Shown here: positions 1 to 8,617 of the stretch, in pieces | How positions within the stretch are numbered: the stretch's first letter is position 1 | How the letters are laid out: every line of letters begins with the position of its first letter | Source of the DNA: Callorhinus ursinus | Taxonomy: Eukaryota > Chordata > Mammalia > Carnivora > Otariidae | DNA length: 64,000 nt | Direction of reading: 5' to 3' | Assembly (NCBI RefSeq): GCF_003265705.1 | Contig: NW_020313005.1 | Coordinates: 14,833,870 to 14,897,869 of the forward strand | Translations under genes and position numbers: made by a program | The notes under the pieces: model-generated | Told to the model about the DNA's origin: nothing | Database searches by the model: none | The model's input: the letters and a program-made list of their open reading frames with translations, nothing else

Positions 1-360
1 AATTGTCACGAGTATTTCTTCCTTTATTTGTAATAAATATGGGTGTATGTGGACAATACCTCTGTTTTCTTTTCTCTCTTATCTCTTTATCATGTAACAT
101 AAGATATATTGACTTGTATTTAAGAGTTGTTAATTTTATTTTTAAACACTAATTGTGCTATTAGTTATGGAATATCAAGGAGAAGAGTGAAAATCACCCA
201 AAGACTTTGCATTCTCTTCTAGGGAGAGAGCTAGTGTTTTGCTTATACACACAGTAGTTATATCATTTTAGGCAGAGTTATTACTTGGTTATTGTGTTTA
301 TCTGGAGATTATGTTTAGTTTAAGGATATGCATATGTGCCAAGTTGATAAGCAATGGATT
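1..360. other. Unassigned AT-rich non-coding DNA
   Basis: No long reading frame, RNA gene or recognisable repeat is visible. The sequence is AT-rich and ends where an MLT2-type LTR begins. Confidence 0.5.
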
Positions 361-700
361 TGTGATGGTTAATTTTATGTGTTAATTTGACTGGGCCACA
401 GTGCCCAGATATTTGGTCAAACATTACTCTGGATGTTTCTGTAAAGTATTTTTTGGATGAGATTAAAATTTAAATCAATGGACTTGGAGTAAAGCAGATT
501 ATGTACCAGGTGGGTGGGCCTCATCTGATCAGTTGATGGCATGAGTAGAACAAACACTAAATGCCTCCAAACAAGAGGAAATTCTGCAGCAGAGGCTTTT
601 GGACTCGAGCTGTGACATTAGTCTTTCCTGAGTTTCTGGTCGGCCAGCCTCTCCTCTTAGATTTTGGACTCCCCAAGCCTCCACAATTGCTCAAGCCAAT
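361..700 (+). mobile_element. MLT2-type solo LTR fragment (ERVL)
   Basis: It opens with TGTGATGGTTAATTTTATGTG, then shows the family landmarks in order: 'ACTGGGCCACAG', 'GCCCAGATATTTGGTCAAACATTA', 'GATGAGATTA', 'GGTGGGCCTCATC', 'GATCAGTTGATGGC' and a 3' part around 'CCTCCACAATTGCTCAAGCCAATTC'. The terminal ~80 bases of a full LTR (AATAAA region and 3' TAATACA end) are not recognisable, so it is 3'-truncated or decayed. No internal retroviral sequence follows. A second, antisense member lies at 56487-57182. Family assignment is from memory of the consensus. Confidence 0.75.
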
Positions 701-1049
701 TCTTTTTCTGCTCATATTCTACTAACCAAGACTCTGCCTCATCTCCATAGGTAATTGCAAAGGAGGAGGGGATTTTGCTTTGTGTCTGAAAGGTTAAGGA
801 ATCACTTCGGTGAACAGTTAATCAATCTCTGCCACATCAAGAACTTGAAGGTACATTTACAAGACAACTGGTCCACCCTCCTATAATCCTGGGTTCCCAA
901 AGTCCTTAGAGGGAAGTTGCTGTCATTTGTTCACCTTGGAGAAAGCTCTGCTTTCTGCACCAGTGTATGCACCTTACTGACAAATACTCTGTCTTATCTG
1001 TAGTTTTGGACACCTCCCTAGAATCAGCTTAAATAGATGAGATCAACAT
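701..1049. other. Unassigned non-coding DNA
   Basis: No coding potential or recognisable repeat is seen between the MLT2 fragment and the L2 fragment. Confidence 0.4.
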
Positions 1050-1215
1050 TGATTGTGTGCTTATTAGGTGCCAAGAACGAGGCCTGGTTCTGAAAACAGA
1101 AAAGTGAATAAGACACCATCATTGTCCTTAAGGAATTTATGGTCTAATTGAAGAGACAGAAATACATACAAGTACCTTCAAAGCATTTAGATTAATTATG
1201 CTGATGTTATAAAGG
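1050..1215 (-). mobile_element. LINE-2 (L2) 3' fragment
   Basis: Read on the plus strand it has the reverse-complement L2 3'-end pattern: 'GTGCTTATTAGGTGCCAAG', then 'GTGAATAAGACACCATCATTGTCC', 'AAGGAATTTATGGTCTAATTGAAGAGACAGA'. It is old and diverged. It stops about 60 bases before the young L1 insertion at 1276. Confidence 0.65.
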
Positions 1216-1275
1216 AGACCACAGGACATTCCATGAGGAAGCCACAAGGGGCCCGTAAGAATTGACCAGTGTATT

Positions 1276-3089
1276 GGAGGAGCAAGATGGCGGAGGAGCA
1301 GGAGACCTAAATTTTGTCTGGTCCAGGAATTCAGCTAGGTAGGATGAAACCATTCTGAACAGCTACAAACTCAACAGGAGATCAAAGAAAAGAATAGAAG
1401 TAACTCTCTGAACAGAAAAGCAACCACTTTCTGGAAGGTAGGACGTGCAGAAAAGTGAATTTGAGGTGATACTCGGGAAGATAGACCACAGGGAGAGGGA
1501 GCCTCCCTCAGCTGCTACTGGCAAGTGATAGAGCAGCAGAGCACAAAATCATCGGAACTTTTAGAAGTCGGCTCCGCTGAGGGACGTTGCTCCAGTGGCT
1601 AAGCTGGGGGTGGAAACCTCGCAGGACAGTGTGGTCTCAGGACCCTCGGGGTCACAGAAAGACCGGGGGTGCCTGAGTGTGGCAGAGAACCCAGGTATCA
1701 GAACAGGGAAGCCGGCTGCAGAGACGGAGCCAAGGAGTGGACTCTCAGCTTGGGGTTGCCATAAACTGTGGTCTGCGGCACAGTCAGGCCACTGCTCTTC
1801 CAGCAGGGACCCAACAAGTGGCAGATCCAGGGAGACTCCCCTTCCTCCCCCAGGAGGAGCAGCGCAGGAGCGCACCGCAGGGATCTGCTGGGTTTGGAGA
1901 CTCCACACGGGGTTCGGGTGCCAGAGATAGAAACGCTCAGTCATAGGCCGGGTGAGCACAGAGTGTGGCCGAGACCGGGGAGATGGGAGGGATTGACTGC
2001 TTTTCTCTGGAGGCTCACTGAGGAGTGGGGCCCCGAGTTATCCGCTCCTTGGGGGCAGAGATTGGAAAGCCGCCATTTTCACTCTCATCCTCCAAAGCTA
2101 TACAGAAAGCTTGCAGGGAACAAAAGCTCCCAAGATCAAACCCAAGCAGATAACTTAGCCCAGACACCGCAAGGGCGGGGCAATTCCACCTCCAGCAAAG
2201 ACATTTGAGAACCACTGCAACAGGCCCCTCCCCCAGAAGATCAACAAGAACAGCCAGCCAAGACCAAGTTTACCAATCCATGAGAACGGCTGAACTCCAG
2301 CACTAGGGGAATACTGAACATAGAATTCATGGCTTTTTTCCCATGATTCTTTAGTCTTTTGAAGTTACTTTTTTTAATTTTTGTTTTCTTCTTCTTTTTT
2401 TTTCAATTTTTCTTTTTTTCCCTTTTTCAACCAACATCTTATCAATCCCTTTTTAAAAAATCTTTTTTATTTTTCATTTTCAGAGTCATATTCTATCCCT
2501 TCATAGTAGTTAACCTTATTTTTGGTATATATATATATAAGTTGTTCTCTCTTTAAAATTTTGGGATACAATTTCTTCTAGTAGACCAAAATATACCCTA
2601 AATCTCAAGTATACAGCTTTGTTCTAGTCTCCTGCCTGATCACATTCTCGCCTTTTTTTTTTTTTAAATTCTCTTCTTTCTTTTTTCAACCAACTTCTTA
2701 TCAATTCCTTTTATAAAATCTTTTATAATTTTCATTGTTACAGTCATATTCCATCCCTTCATCATATTTACCCTTATTTATGTACATATATAAGCTTCTC
2801 TTTCTTTAAAATTTTGGAAGGCACTTTCTTTTAACAAACCAAAATAGGCCAAAATCTAGTGTGTGGCACTGATCTATGCACCAGCCTGATTATATTTTGA
2901 TCATACTCTGATTTTTTTTAAGTTTTTTCCTTTTTCTCTTTCTTTTTTCTTTCTTTCCCTTTCTTTCCCCCTGGTTTCAGGTCTCTTCCGATTTGTTTAG
3001 TGTATATTTTTCTGGGGTCGTTGTTACCCCAGAAAAATATACAAAATTAGCATTTTGATTTATCATTCATCTATTCTCCTCTGGACAAA
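1276..3089 (+). promoter_or_regulatory. L1 5'UTR / internal promoter region, copy 1
   Basis: The first 20 bases contain CAAGATGGCGG (1283-1293), which fits the YY1-type motif that positions transcription starts in human L1. A GC-rich part (about 1560-2230) is followed by a T-rich part (2340-3060). The T-rich part contains two related units beginning CAACCAAC at 2428 and at 2687, 259 bases apart. Each carries 'CTTATCAATYCC', 'CAGTCATATTC(Y)ATCCCTTCAT' like blocks, a TATATA run and 'CTTTAAAATTTTGG'. Promoter activity is inferred from L1 biology, not shown. Confidence 0.6.
1561..1959 (-). other. Antisense open frame in L1 5'UTR (132 codons, copy 1)
   Basis: An ATG-to-stop frame on the minus strand of the L1 5'UTR. 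The core from VWSLQTQQIP through LVGSLLEEQWPD to GPETTLS and the C-terminus SADF-like end is shared in register with the antisense frame of copy 3 (59055-59507) and, up to a stop, copy 2. No known domain is recognised. The region is GC-rich and also partly open on the sense strand, so lack of stops may just reflect composition. Its position recalls primate L1 ORF0, but no sequence similarity is claimed. Confidence 0.35.
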
Positions 3090-3840
3090 ATGACAAGACA
3101 AATAAAATCACCTGAAAAAAAAGAACAAGAGGCAGTACCAACTGCTGGGGACCTAATCAATACGGACATTAGTAAGATGTCGGCACTAGAGTTCAGAATG
3201 AGGATTTTAAAGATACTAGCTGGGCTTGAAAAAAGCATGGAAGATATTAGAGAAACCCTTTCTGGAGAAATAAAAGAACTAATATCTAACCAAGTCAAAA
3301 TCAAAAAGGTTATTAATGAGGTGCAATGAAAAATAGAGGCTCTAACTGCTAGGATGAATGAGGCAGAAGAGAGAATTAGTGATATAGAAGACCAAATGAT
3401 GGAAAATAAAGAAGCTGAGAAAAAGAGATAAACAACTACTGGGTCATGAGGGCAGAATTCAAGAGATAAGTGATACCATAAGACAAAACAATATTAGAAT
3501 AATTGGGATCCCAGAAGAAGAAGAAAGAGAGATAGGGGAAGAAGGTACATTGGAGCAAATTGTAACAGAGAACTTCCTTAATTTGGGGACGGAAACAGGC
3601 ATCAAAATCCAGGAGGCACAGAGAACCCCTCTCAAAATCAATAAAAATAGGTCAACATCCTGACATCTAATAGTAAAACTTATGAGTCTCACAGACAAAG
3701 AGAAAATCCTGAAAGCAACTTGGGAGAAGAGATCTGTAACCTACAATGGTAGAAACATTAGACTGGCTACAGACCTATCCACAGAGACCTGGCAGGCCAG
3801 AAAGAATTGGCATGATATATTCAGAGCACTAAATGAGAAA
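3090..3840 (+). pseudogene. L1 ORF1 remnant (copy 1)
   Basis: ORF1p is the RNA-binding chaperone of L1. The ATG at 3090 opens MTRQIKSPEKKEQE, followed by a heptad-like coiled-coil stretch (MSALEFRMRILKILAGLEKSM...). An in-frame TGA occurs at 3327-3329 and more stops and frameshifts follow near 3430-3460. The RRM part is visible as 'IIGIPEEEEREIG' and 'QEAQRTPLKINKNR' in another frame. The C-terminal domain starts as 'STETWQARKNWHDIFRALNEK' and is then cut by the 3' break. It cannot make a full protein. Confidence 0.85.
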
Positions 3841-4874
3841 TTTTTTTTCTTTGTGTTTCTGCCTTCACATAATCATGTAAATCTCTTATCAATGATGTCC
3901 CTGTCATTTAGCTAAGTCCTAACCTCCTCCCACCCCAGCTTGATCCCACCTCCTCCACAAAGCCTCCTGCATGACTTCATTAACCTATAAGACCTTAATA
4001 TCTGCATTAATGGTTGTCATTTGATACTTGGCATCAGCTACCACAGGAAAACATTATTTATGCTTTAGTTATACTTTTATTAAAGAAGAAATCTCCTCTC
4101 TGGGAAGGATACATTGAAATTCTTCTTCCCACAAAATGAAGGCTGGACATGTGACCTCAAGTGTTTCTCTGCCTCATGATACTCCGATTGACATGGTCTT
4201 GATGATGCAACCAGCCCAAACTCTGGTTTTGTCCAGAGTGACCATCAGCAGAGGGGAAATGATGCTGAGAAGTGCATCATCACAAATTTCATGGATACTC
4301 TGCTACCCTAGAACACTACTGTTGCACTTCCCCTGTGTTTACCAAATTTCCTCATGATATTTTTCACATAAAGCTCACAAAAATGTATTTATATTTGAAA
4401 GAAGACACTGTACATAAATTTCACATCTGTATTCTATTTTCTCTCCTTCCCTGATAAAGGATTTCAATGTCCTGACTTGTAACCAACTTAGTCTCCCATG
4501 TTGAACCCTTACGGCTCCAGAAGTTGATCATCCCAATGCTCTATCCAAACTCTGGCCTGGTAATTAGCTAGTGGGACTCGTAGCTTGAAGCTCACCCACA
4601 GCTATCAAATATTGCCTCATGCTCCCACTATACGCACACAGCCCAACCCTCCTTCCCTGTCCTTTGCTGGGCATCCTCCTCCTATGTAGGAAGGTTTCCT
4701 TATCTCCAAACCCATCTGATTTATTCATGCACTGATATCTGGAGACCAGATCACCTGGTTCTGACCAGATCACCTCCCTTCAAAATTATTTTATGATTGA
4801 GTCCCTGTTCCTTGTAAGTTCCATTATTCAGGGTCTTCCATGATCTTCCCCAATCTACATGCAGTCTGGGGCAA
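3841..4874. other. Non-coding DNA with possible L2 fragment
   Basis: No gene is seen. About 3890-4080 has weak L2-like 3' landmarks ('CTCCACAAAGCCTCCTGCATGAC', then 'TTGGCATC...' order) on the plus strand, too diverged to be sure. The rest is unassigned. Confidence 0.35.
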
Positions 4875-5115
4875 GGGGTGAAGAAGTAGGCTCTGAAACC
4901 ATACTGCTCAGGGCTGAATCCCAGATATACTAGCCAACCATTCTGAGCAGATTTTTTAACTTTTCTGTGCCCTATGTTCCCATCTATGAAACAGGAACTA
5001 TTATAGCACGCATCTCATAAAGTTGTTAGAATTGAAGAAGCATTACATATGAAGCACCTAAGTTAGTGCTAGAGTGCAGTAAATGCAAAGTCAATATTAT
5101 CTATAATTATATGTT
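4875..5115 (+). mobile_element. MIR SINE
   Basis: Nearly full-length ancient tRNA-derived SINE in sense orientation: 'GCTCTGAAACCATACTGC', 'GCTGAATCCCAGATAT', 'TTAACTTTTCTGTGCCCTATGTTCCCATCTATGAAACAGG' and 'CTCATAAAGTTGTTAGAATTGAAG' match the MIR order, including the central core. Confidence 0.85.
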
Positions 5116-5742
5116 ATTATTATCTCTTCTCCTCAACTAACATCCTGCTGCAACTTTCTCATGCTGTTCATTCCAGGCCAATAACATCAGTGGGTCTCCC
5201 CATAGTCAACTTCTCACACCTGGGAGCACAACTGTGTGTTTCCACCTGGAATGCTTCTTGGATGCATTTTCACATTTAACTCAAAGGGGGAAATAAACAA
5301 AACAAAACAAAACAAACAAAACAACAGCAACAACAACAACAACAAAAACCCTTAGTTTTATTCTGGGCTCCAGCCCCAAGTGATTAGTAGGTACTGTCTG
5401 GAGGAAGGAGTGGAATGAACTTGAGTGGCTCTGTCGAGTCAGAAAACATGGCTGTGAGGGGTGTTGAGGGTCACTGGGGGCCCTGGATGGACATGGCAAT
5501 GTAAGTGCCATGCACTTGCCAAGCTTGACCATGTACTCACTGTCTAAGTGAATAGAAACTTAATCCACCCATCTCTGAGCAGAACATGGGCTCATCTTCC
5601 CAGTGGCAGCTGATTTTCCCTACTGAGTCAGCCTTAGAACTGAAGATCTCTCATCTTGGGACACTTGGCATTTCTACTTTGTGGTTAACTTTCATTAAGT
5701 TCTTCTCTTCTAGGCTGAGGCTCCTTAGGAGTAGGATTCGTG
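5116..5742. other. Non-coding DNA with A/C-rich simple repeat
   Basis: No gene. It contains the CAAAA/CAA repeat at 5296-5347. A short stretch near 5240-5280 ('CACCTGGAATGCTTCTTGGATGC') resembles an L2 plus-strand fragment, weakly. Confidence 0.4.
5296..5347 (+). repeat. (CAAAA)n/(CAA)n simple repeat
   Basis: AACAAAACAAAACAAAACAA units change to AACAACAACAACAACAA. The reverse strand reads as a short artefactual Phe/Val-rich frame. Confidence 0.9.
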
Positions 5743-5770
5743 GCTAGTAGAAGTAGAAGTAGAAGAGTTG
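5743..5770 (+). repeat. (TAGAAG)n short tandem repeat
   Basis: GTAGAAGTAGAAGTAGAAGAG: about four 6-base units. Confidence 0.85.
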
Positions 5771-5774
5771 CTAT

Positions 5775-5990
5775 TTATGGAGTGCTCCAATATGTTCCAT
5801 ACAGTATACTAAATAGTTTTTTTAACAGGTCATATCTGAGCTTCCTAAAATTATCCACATTTGATAGGTATAAATACTCAGAAGAAAATTTTCCCATGCT
5901 TTCATGGGTGGCAAATTTTGAGGCTGATATCTAAATCTAGGTCTGTCTAACCTCAAATACTCTAATTTCCACCACTGCCTTCAAGGTAGA
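5775..5990 (-). mobile_element. MIR SINE, diverged, antisense
   Basis: It has the reverse-complement MIR order: 'TATTTATGGAGTGCTCC', 'ACAGTATACTAAATAG', 'AATTATCCACATTTGATAGGTATAAATACTCAG', and 'AAATCTAGGTCTGTCTAACCTCAAATACTCTAATTTCCACCAC'. Strong divergence keeps confidence moderate. Confidence 0.5.
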
Positions 5991-6044
5991 TTTTTTTCCT
6001 CCATAGTGTCACATAGGCAATAATAATACAGATTTAAAAAAGGC

Positions 6045-6210
6045 TCACTCTGTTCCACATGCTCTTCTCAACCATCTACTCATTGACTCTCACAATGGTC
6101 TTCTTATAGATGAGGAAACTGAGGGACAGACAGGTTAAGTCATTGCCCAAAGCCCTCAACTAGAGAGAGGCAGAGCCAGGATTTAATCCAGGCAATTTCC
6201 ATTTAGAGCA
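6045..6210 (-). mobile_element. MIR SINE, antisense
   Basis: 'CCACATGCTCTTCTCAACC...TCATTGACTCTCACAATGGTC' is followed by the diagnostic 'AGATGAGGAAACTGAGGGACAG', 'AGGTTAAGTCATTGCCCAAAG' and 'GGCAGAGCCAGGATTTAA'. Confidence 0.85.
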
Positions 6211-6527
6211 CACACAGTAAGCCACCTCTAGCAATGACTTGTGAAGATTCAAGCAGTATCTCCTCAGCAGAGACTTTAGCATCATTAAAGGCAGTTTGAG
6301 GGGCTGGGGTTTCACACAGGGTTTCCCAGCATCCCTGAACCCTTGTCACACCCTCCCTTCCAGCCCTGTGCACAAATGTGTGTGTCATGCCTAGTCCCTT
6401 CTAGGCCCACAGTTCCTCTGCCTTTCCTGTGGATGCTTAGTGCTCTCTAGGATATGGGCTTGTATCTCTGAATATCCATTGTTTGTGCTGTGCATGGGGT
6501 AGCCTAATTTGAAAATCACTATGTTTT

Positions 6528-6764
6528 GGGGGTGCCTGGGTGTCACAGTCAATTAAGTGCCCACTCTTGGTCTTGGCTCAGGTCTCAGGGTCTCAGACCC
6601 ATCTCAGGGTCATGGGATTAAGCCCTGTGTCAGGCTCTGCACTAAGCACGGAGTTGGCTTGAGATTTTCTGTCCCTCTCCCTCTGCCCGTCCTGTTTGTA
6701 CACATGCTCTTTCTCTCCCCCATCTTTCTAAAATATATAAATAAATCTTTAAAAAAATAAAATA
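6528..6764 (+). mobile_element. Carnivore SINE (SINEC) with 16-bp TSD
   Basis: The head is GGGGGTGCCTGGGTGTCACAG, followed by a CT-rich body and an AATAAATC-A(n) tail. Target-site duplication AAAATCACTATGTTTT lies at 6512-6527 and again at 6765-6780. The internal repeat 'TCTCAGGGTCTCAG...ATCTCAGGGTCATGGG' suggests a small internal duplication. The copy is diverged from the clean copies at 14470 and 48449. Confidence 0.95.
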
Positions 6765-7018
6765 AAAATCACTATGTTTTCTTGATCAGGAGGTCAGATG
6801 CCCATAGTCATGAAGGCACTACCACCTCCTGAACACAGGTCCTGGGCCCAAACCCAGAAGAATAGAGCAGTCCTGGACCTTCCCTGCTGCCCTGGTGTTG
6901 AAAATCACAGGGGTCACAATTGCAATGAATTTCTTGGTGTCCCTCAAGACACTTGATAGATGCATTTATTTGTCATGGGAACAAAAGTGAACCAGTGAAA
7001 TATTTCAAGCAAAGTGGG

Positions 7019-7616
7019 TATGGTAGACAGAATAATGGCCCCCAAAGATGTCCACACCCTAGTGCCCAGAACTGTGAGTATGCTTTAGATGGCAATGGGA
7101 CATTGCAGATACAATTACTGCTAAAGAACTTGAGATGGGGAATTATCCTAGATTATCCACATGGGTGGGCCCAACATTATCACATGGAAGTGGAAGAGAA
7201 AGGCAGAAGTCTGGGTCAGGCAGATGCAACAGTGGAAGAAAGGGCAGGAAAGACTGGAGGCATGAGAGGGACTCAACTTGCCACTTCTGGCTTTGAAGGG
7301 GCACAAGGGGCCACAAACCAAGGTATGTTGTTGGCCCTAGGAGCTGAGAATGACTCTCAGCTGACAGTCAGTAAGGGAATGGGCACCTCAGTCCTACAAC
7401 AAGGAGTTGACTTCCGCTAACAACTTGAATGAGCAAAGAGTTGGATTCACCCCCAGAGCCTCCAGAATGAAACACAGCCCTACTAATACTTCAGTTGTAA
7501 CCCAGTGAGACAGACCCACGTGGGACTTCTGATTACAAAACTGTCATATAATTCGTGCTGTTTAAAGCCACTCCATTTGTGGTGATGTGTTATGGCAGCT
7601 ATAGGAAACTGGTATA
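7019..7616 (+). mobile_element. MLT1-type LTR (ERVL-MaLR)
   Basis: It starts TATGGTAGACAGAATAATGG, then 'CCAAAGATGTCCACACCCTAG', 'CTTGAGATGGGGAATTATCCTAGATTATC', 'GTGGGCCCAACATTATCACATGG', 'GAGCCTCCAGAATGAAACACAG', 'TTGTAACCCAGTGAGAC' and ends 'GTGTTATGGCAGCTATAGGAAACTGGTATA'. This is the MLT1C/D order end to end. It is a solo LTR with no internal region. The 155-codon frame inside it is an accident. Confidence 0.85.
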
Positions 7617-8386
7617 GGGGGAACCTGGCCCTTCTCCTACAAGCAGAGATGCTGGCCATTAGTTCTCAAAGGCAGCTTCTCCAGGTCAGGCAGAAGACTG
7701 CCCTCACTTGGACTATGATTGTAGTGGAGAGGCTAAGAAACAGATGAGTTTAGAGAAGGTAAAGAATTAAAGGACCTGGTGAGGGGATGGATAGCAGTAA
7801 AGGAGGAGGCAAGGGTGAACTTCAACTTTCTGGCCGCTAATATCATTGATATCATTGGCCCACTGACATCATTGGCCCTGCTAAAGTACAGAGCAAAGGT
7901 ATTGGGGAGGTGGGGTCAGAATTCAGTTTATGACATGCTGAGTTTGAGGTGACTTTGAGACATCCTCCTCATGACCCCCCCAGACATGTGGATTGATTAG
8001 AGCTTCTGTATAGGGCAGGCCCACAGCCCCACCCAAGCTGAGAACTTCTCCTAGATATGTCCTAAATGTTTTTGAGACATAGGAGAGCTGGTCTCATTTT
8101 TTTTCTTGACAGCAAAGTGACACAGTAAGCCTGAGAGATGCCAGGGAGCCTGTGTTCAGCTGAATGAGAAATGTCTGTCTGAGAACACACCAACATTCAG
8201 GAGCACATCTGAAAGGCGCCAAAGGTCCTACTGGCATTCAAGTTTTGGATCCAGTTATGCCTTAAGGCTCAGTCCACCCCAATCTTTACTGGCATTTGGT
8301 TACTTAAGGTAATAAATAAGAACTTTTACCTAAGCTGTCATCTTGTTTTGGGTTCCAGGGGTTCCAGGCACTTAAACCAAAAATTT
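7617..8386. other. Unassigned non-coding DNA
   Basis: No gene or confident repeat. A local 16-bp tandem duplication 'TGATATCATTGGCCCAC / TGACATCATTGGCCCTG' lies at 7848-7880. Confidence 0.45.
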
Positions 8387-8396
8387 TCCTGGAACA

Positions 8397-8607
8397 TGGG
8401 GCACCTGGGTGGTTCAGTCAATTAAGTGGCAGCCTCTTGGTTTCTGCTCAGGTCATTTATCTCAGGGTCGTGAGATCCATCCCCACATTGGGCTCTGCAC
8501 TTGGTGCAAAGTCTGCTGGAGATTCTCTCCCTCTTCCTCAGCCCCTCCCCCCCAATAGGTAAATAAATAAAATCTTAAAAAAAAAAAACAAAAAAAAAAC
8601 AACTTTG
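8397..8607 (+). mobile_element. Carnivore SINE (SINEC) with TSD
   Basis: It reads GGGGCACCTGGGTGGTTCAGTC, ending in AATAAATAAAATCTT-A(n). Target-site duplication TCCTGGAACA is at 8387-8396 and 8608-8617. Confidence 0.95.
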
Positions 8608-8617
8608 TCCTGGAACA

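Larger units (their letters stand above)
1276..3840 (+). mobile_element. Young carnivore LINE-1, copy 1, truncated at the 3' side
   Basis: The element starts with GGAGGAGCAAGATGGCGG, the same 5' end as copies at 36721 and 58787, and co-linear sequence continues through a ~1.8-kb 5'UTR into ORF1. Homology to copy 3 stops abruptly after '...GCACTAAATGAGAAA' (copy 3: GCACTAAACGAGAAA, about 61330), inside the ORF1 C-terminal region. ORF2, the 3'UTR and the poly(A) tail are all missing. L1s are normally truncated at the 5' end, so keeping the 5' end and losing the 3' end suggests a later deletion or rearrangement. No target-site duplication can be matched. Confidence 0.9.

Noticed and set aside
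6953..7420. A 155-codon plus-strand frame
   Set aside because: It sits almost entirely in an MLT1-type LTR and is explained by the repeat.
7848..7880. A 16-bp tandem duplication as a regulatory site
   Set aside because: Two imperfect copies are too little to suggest more than replication slippage.
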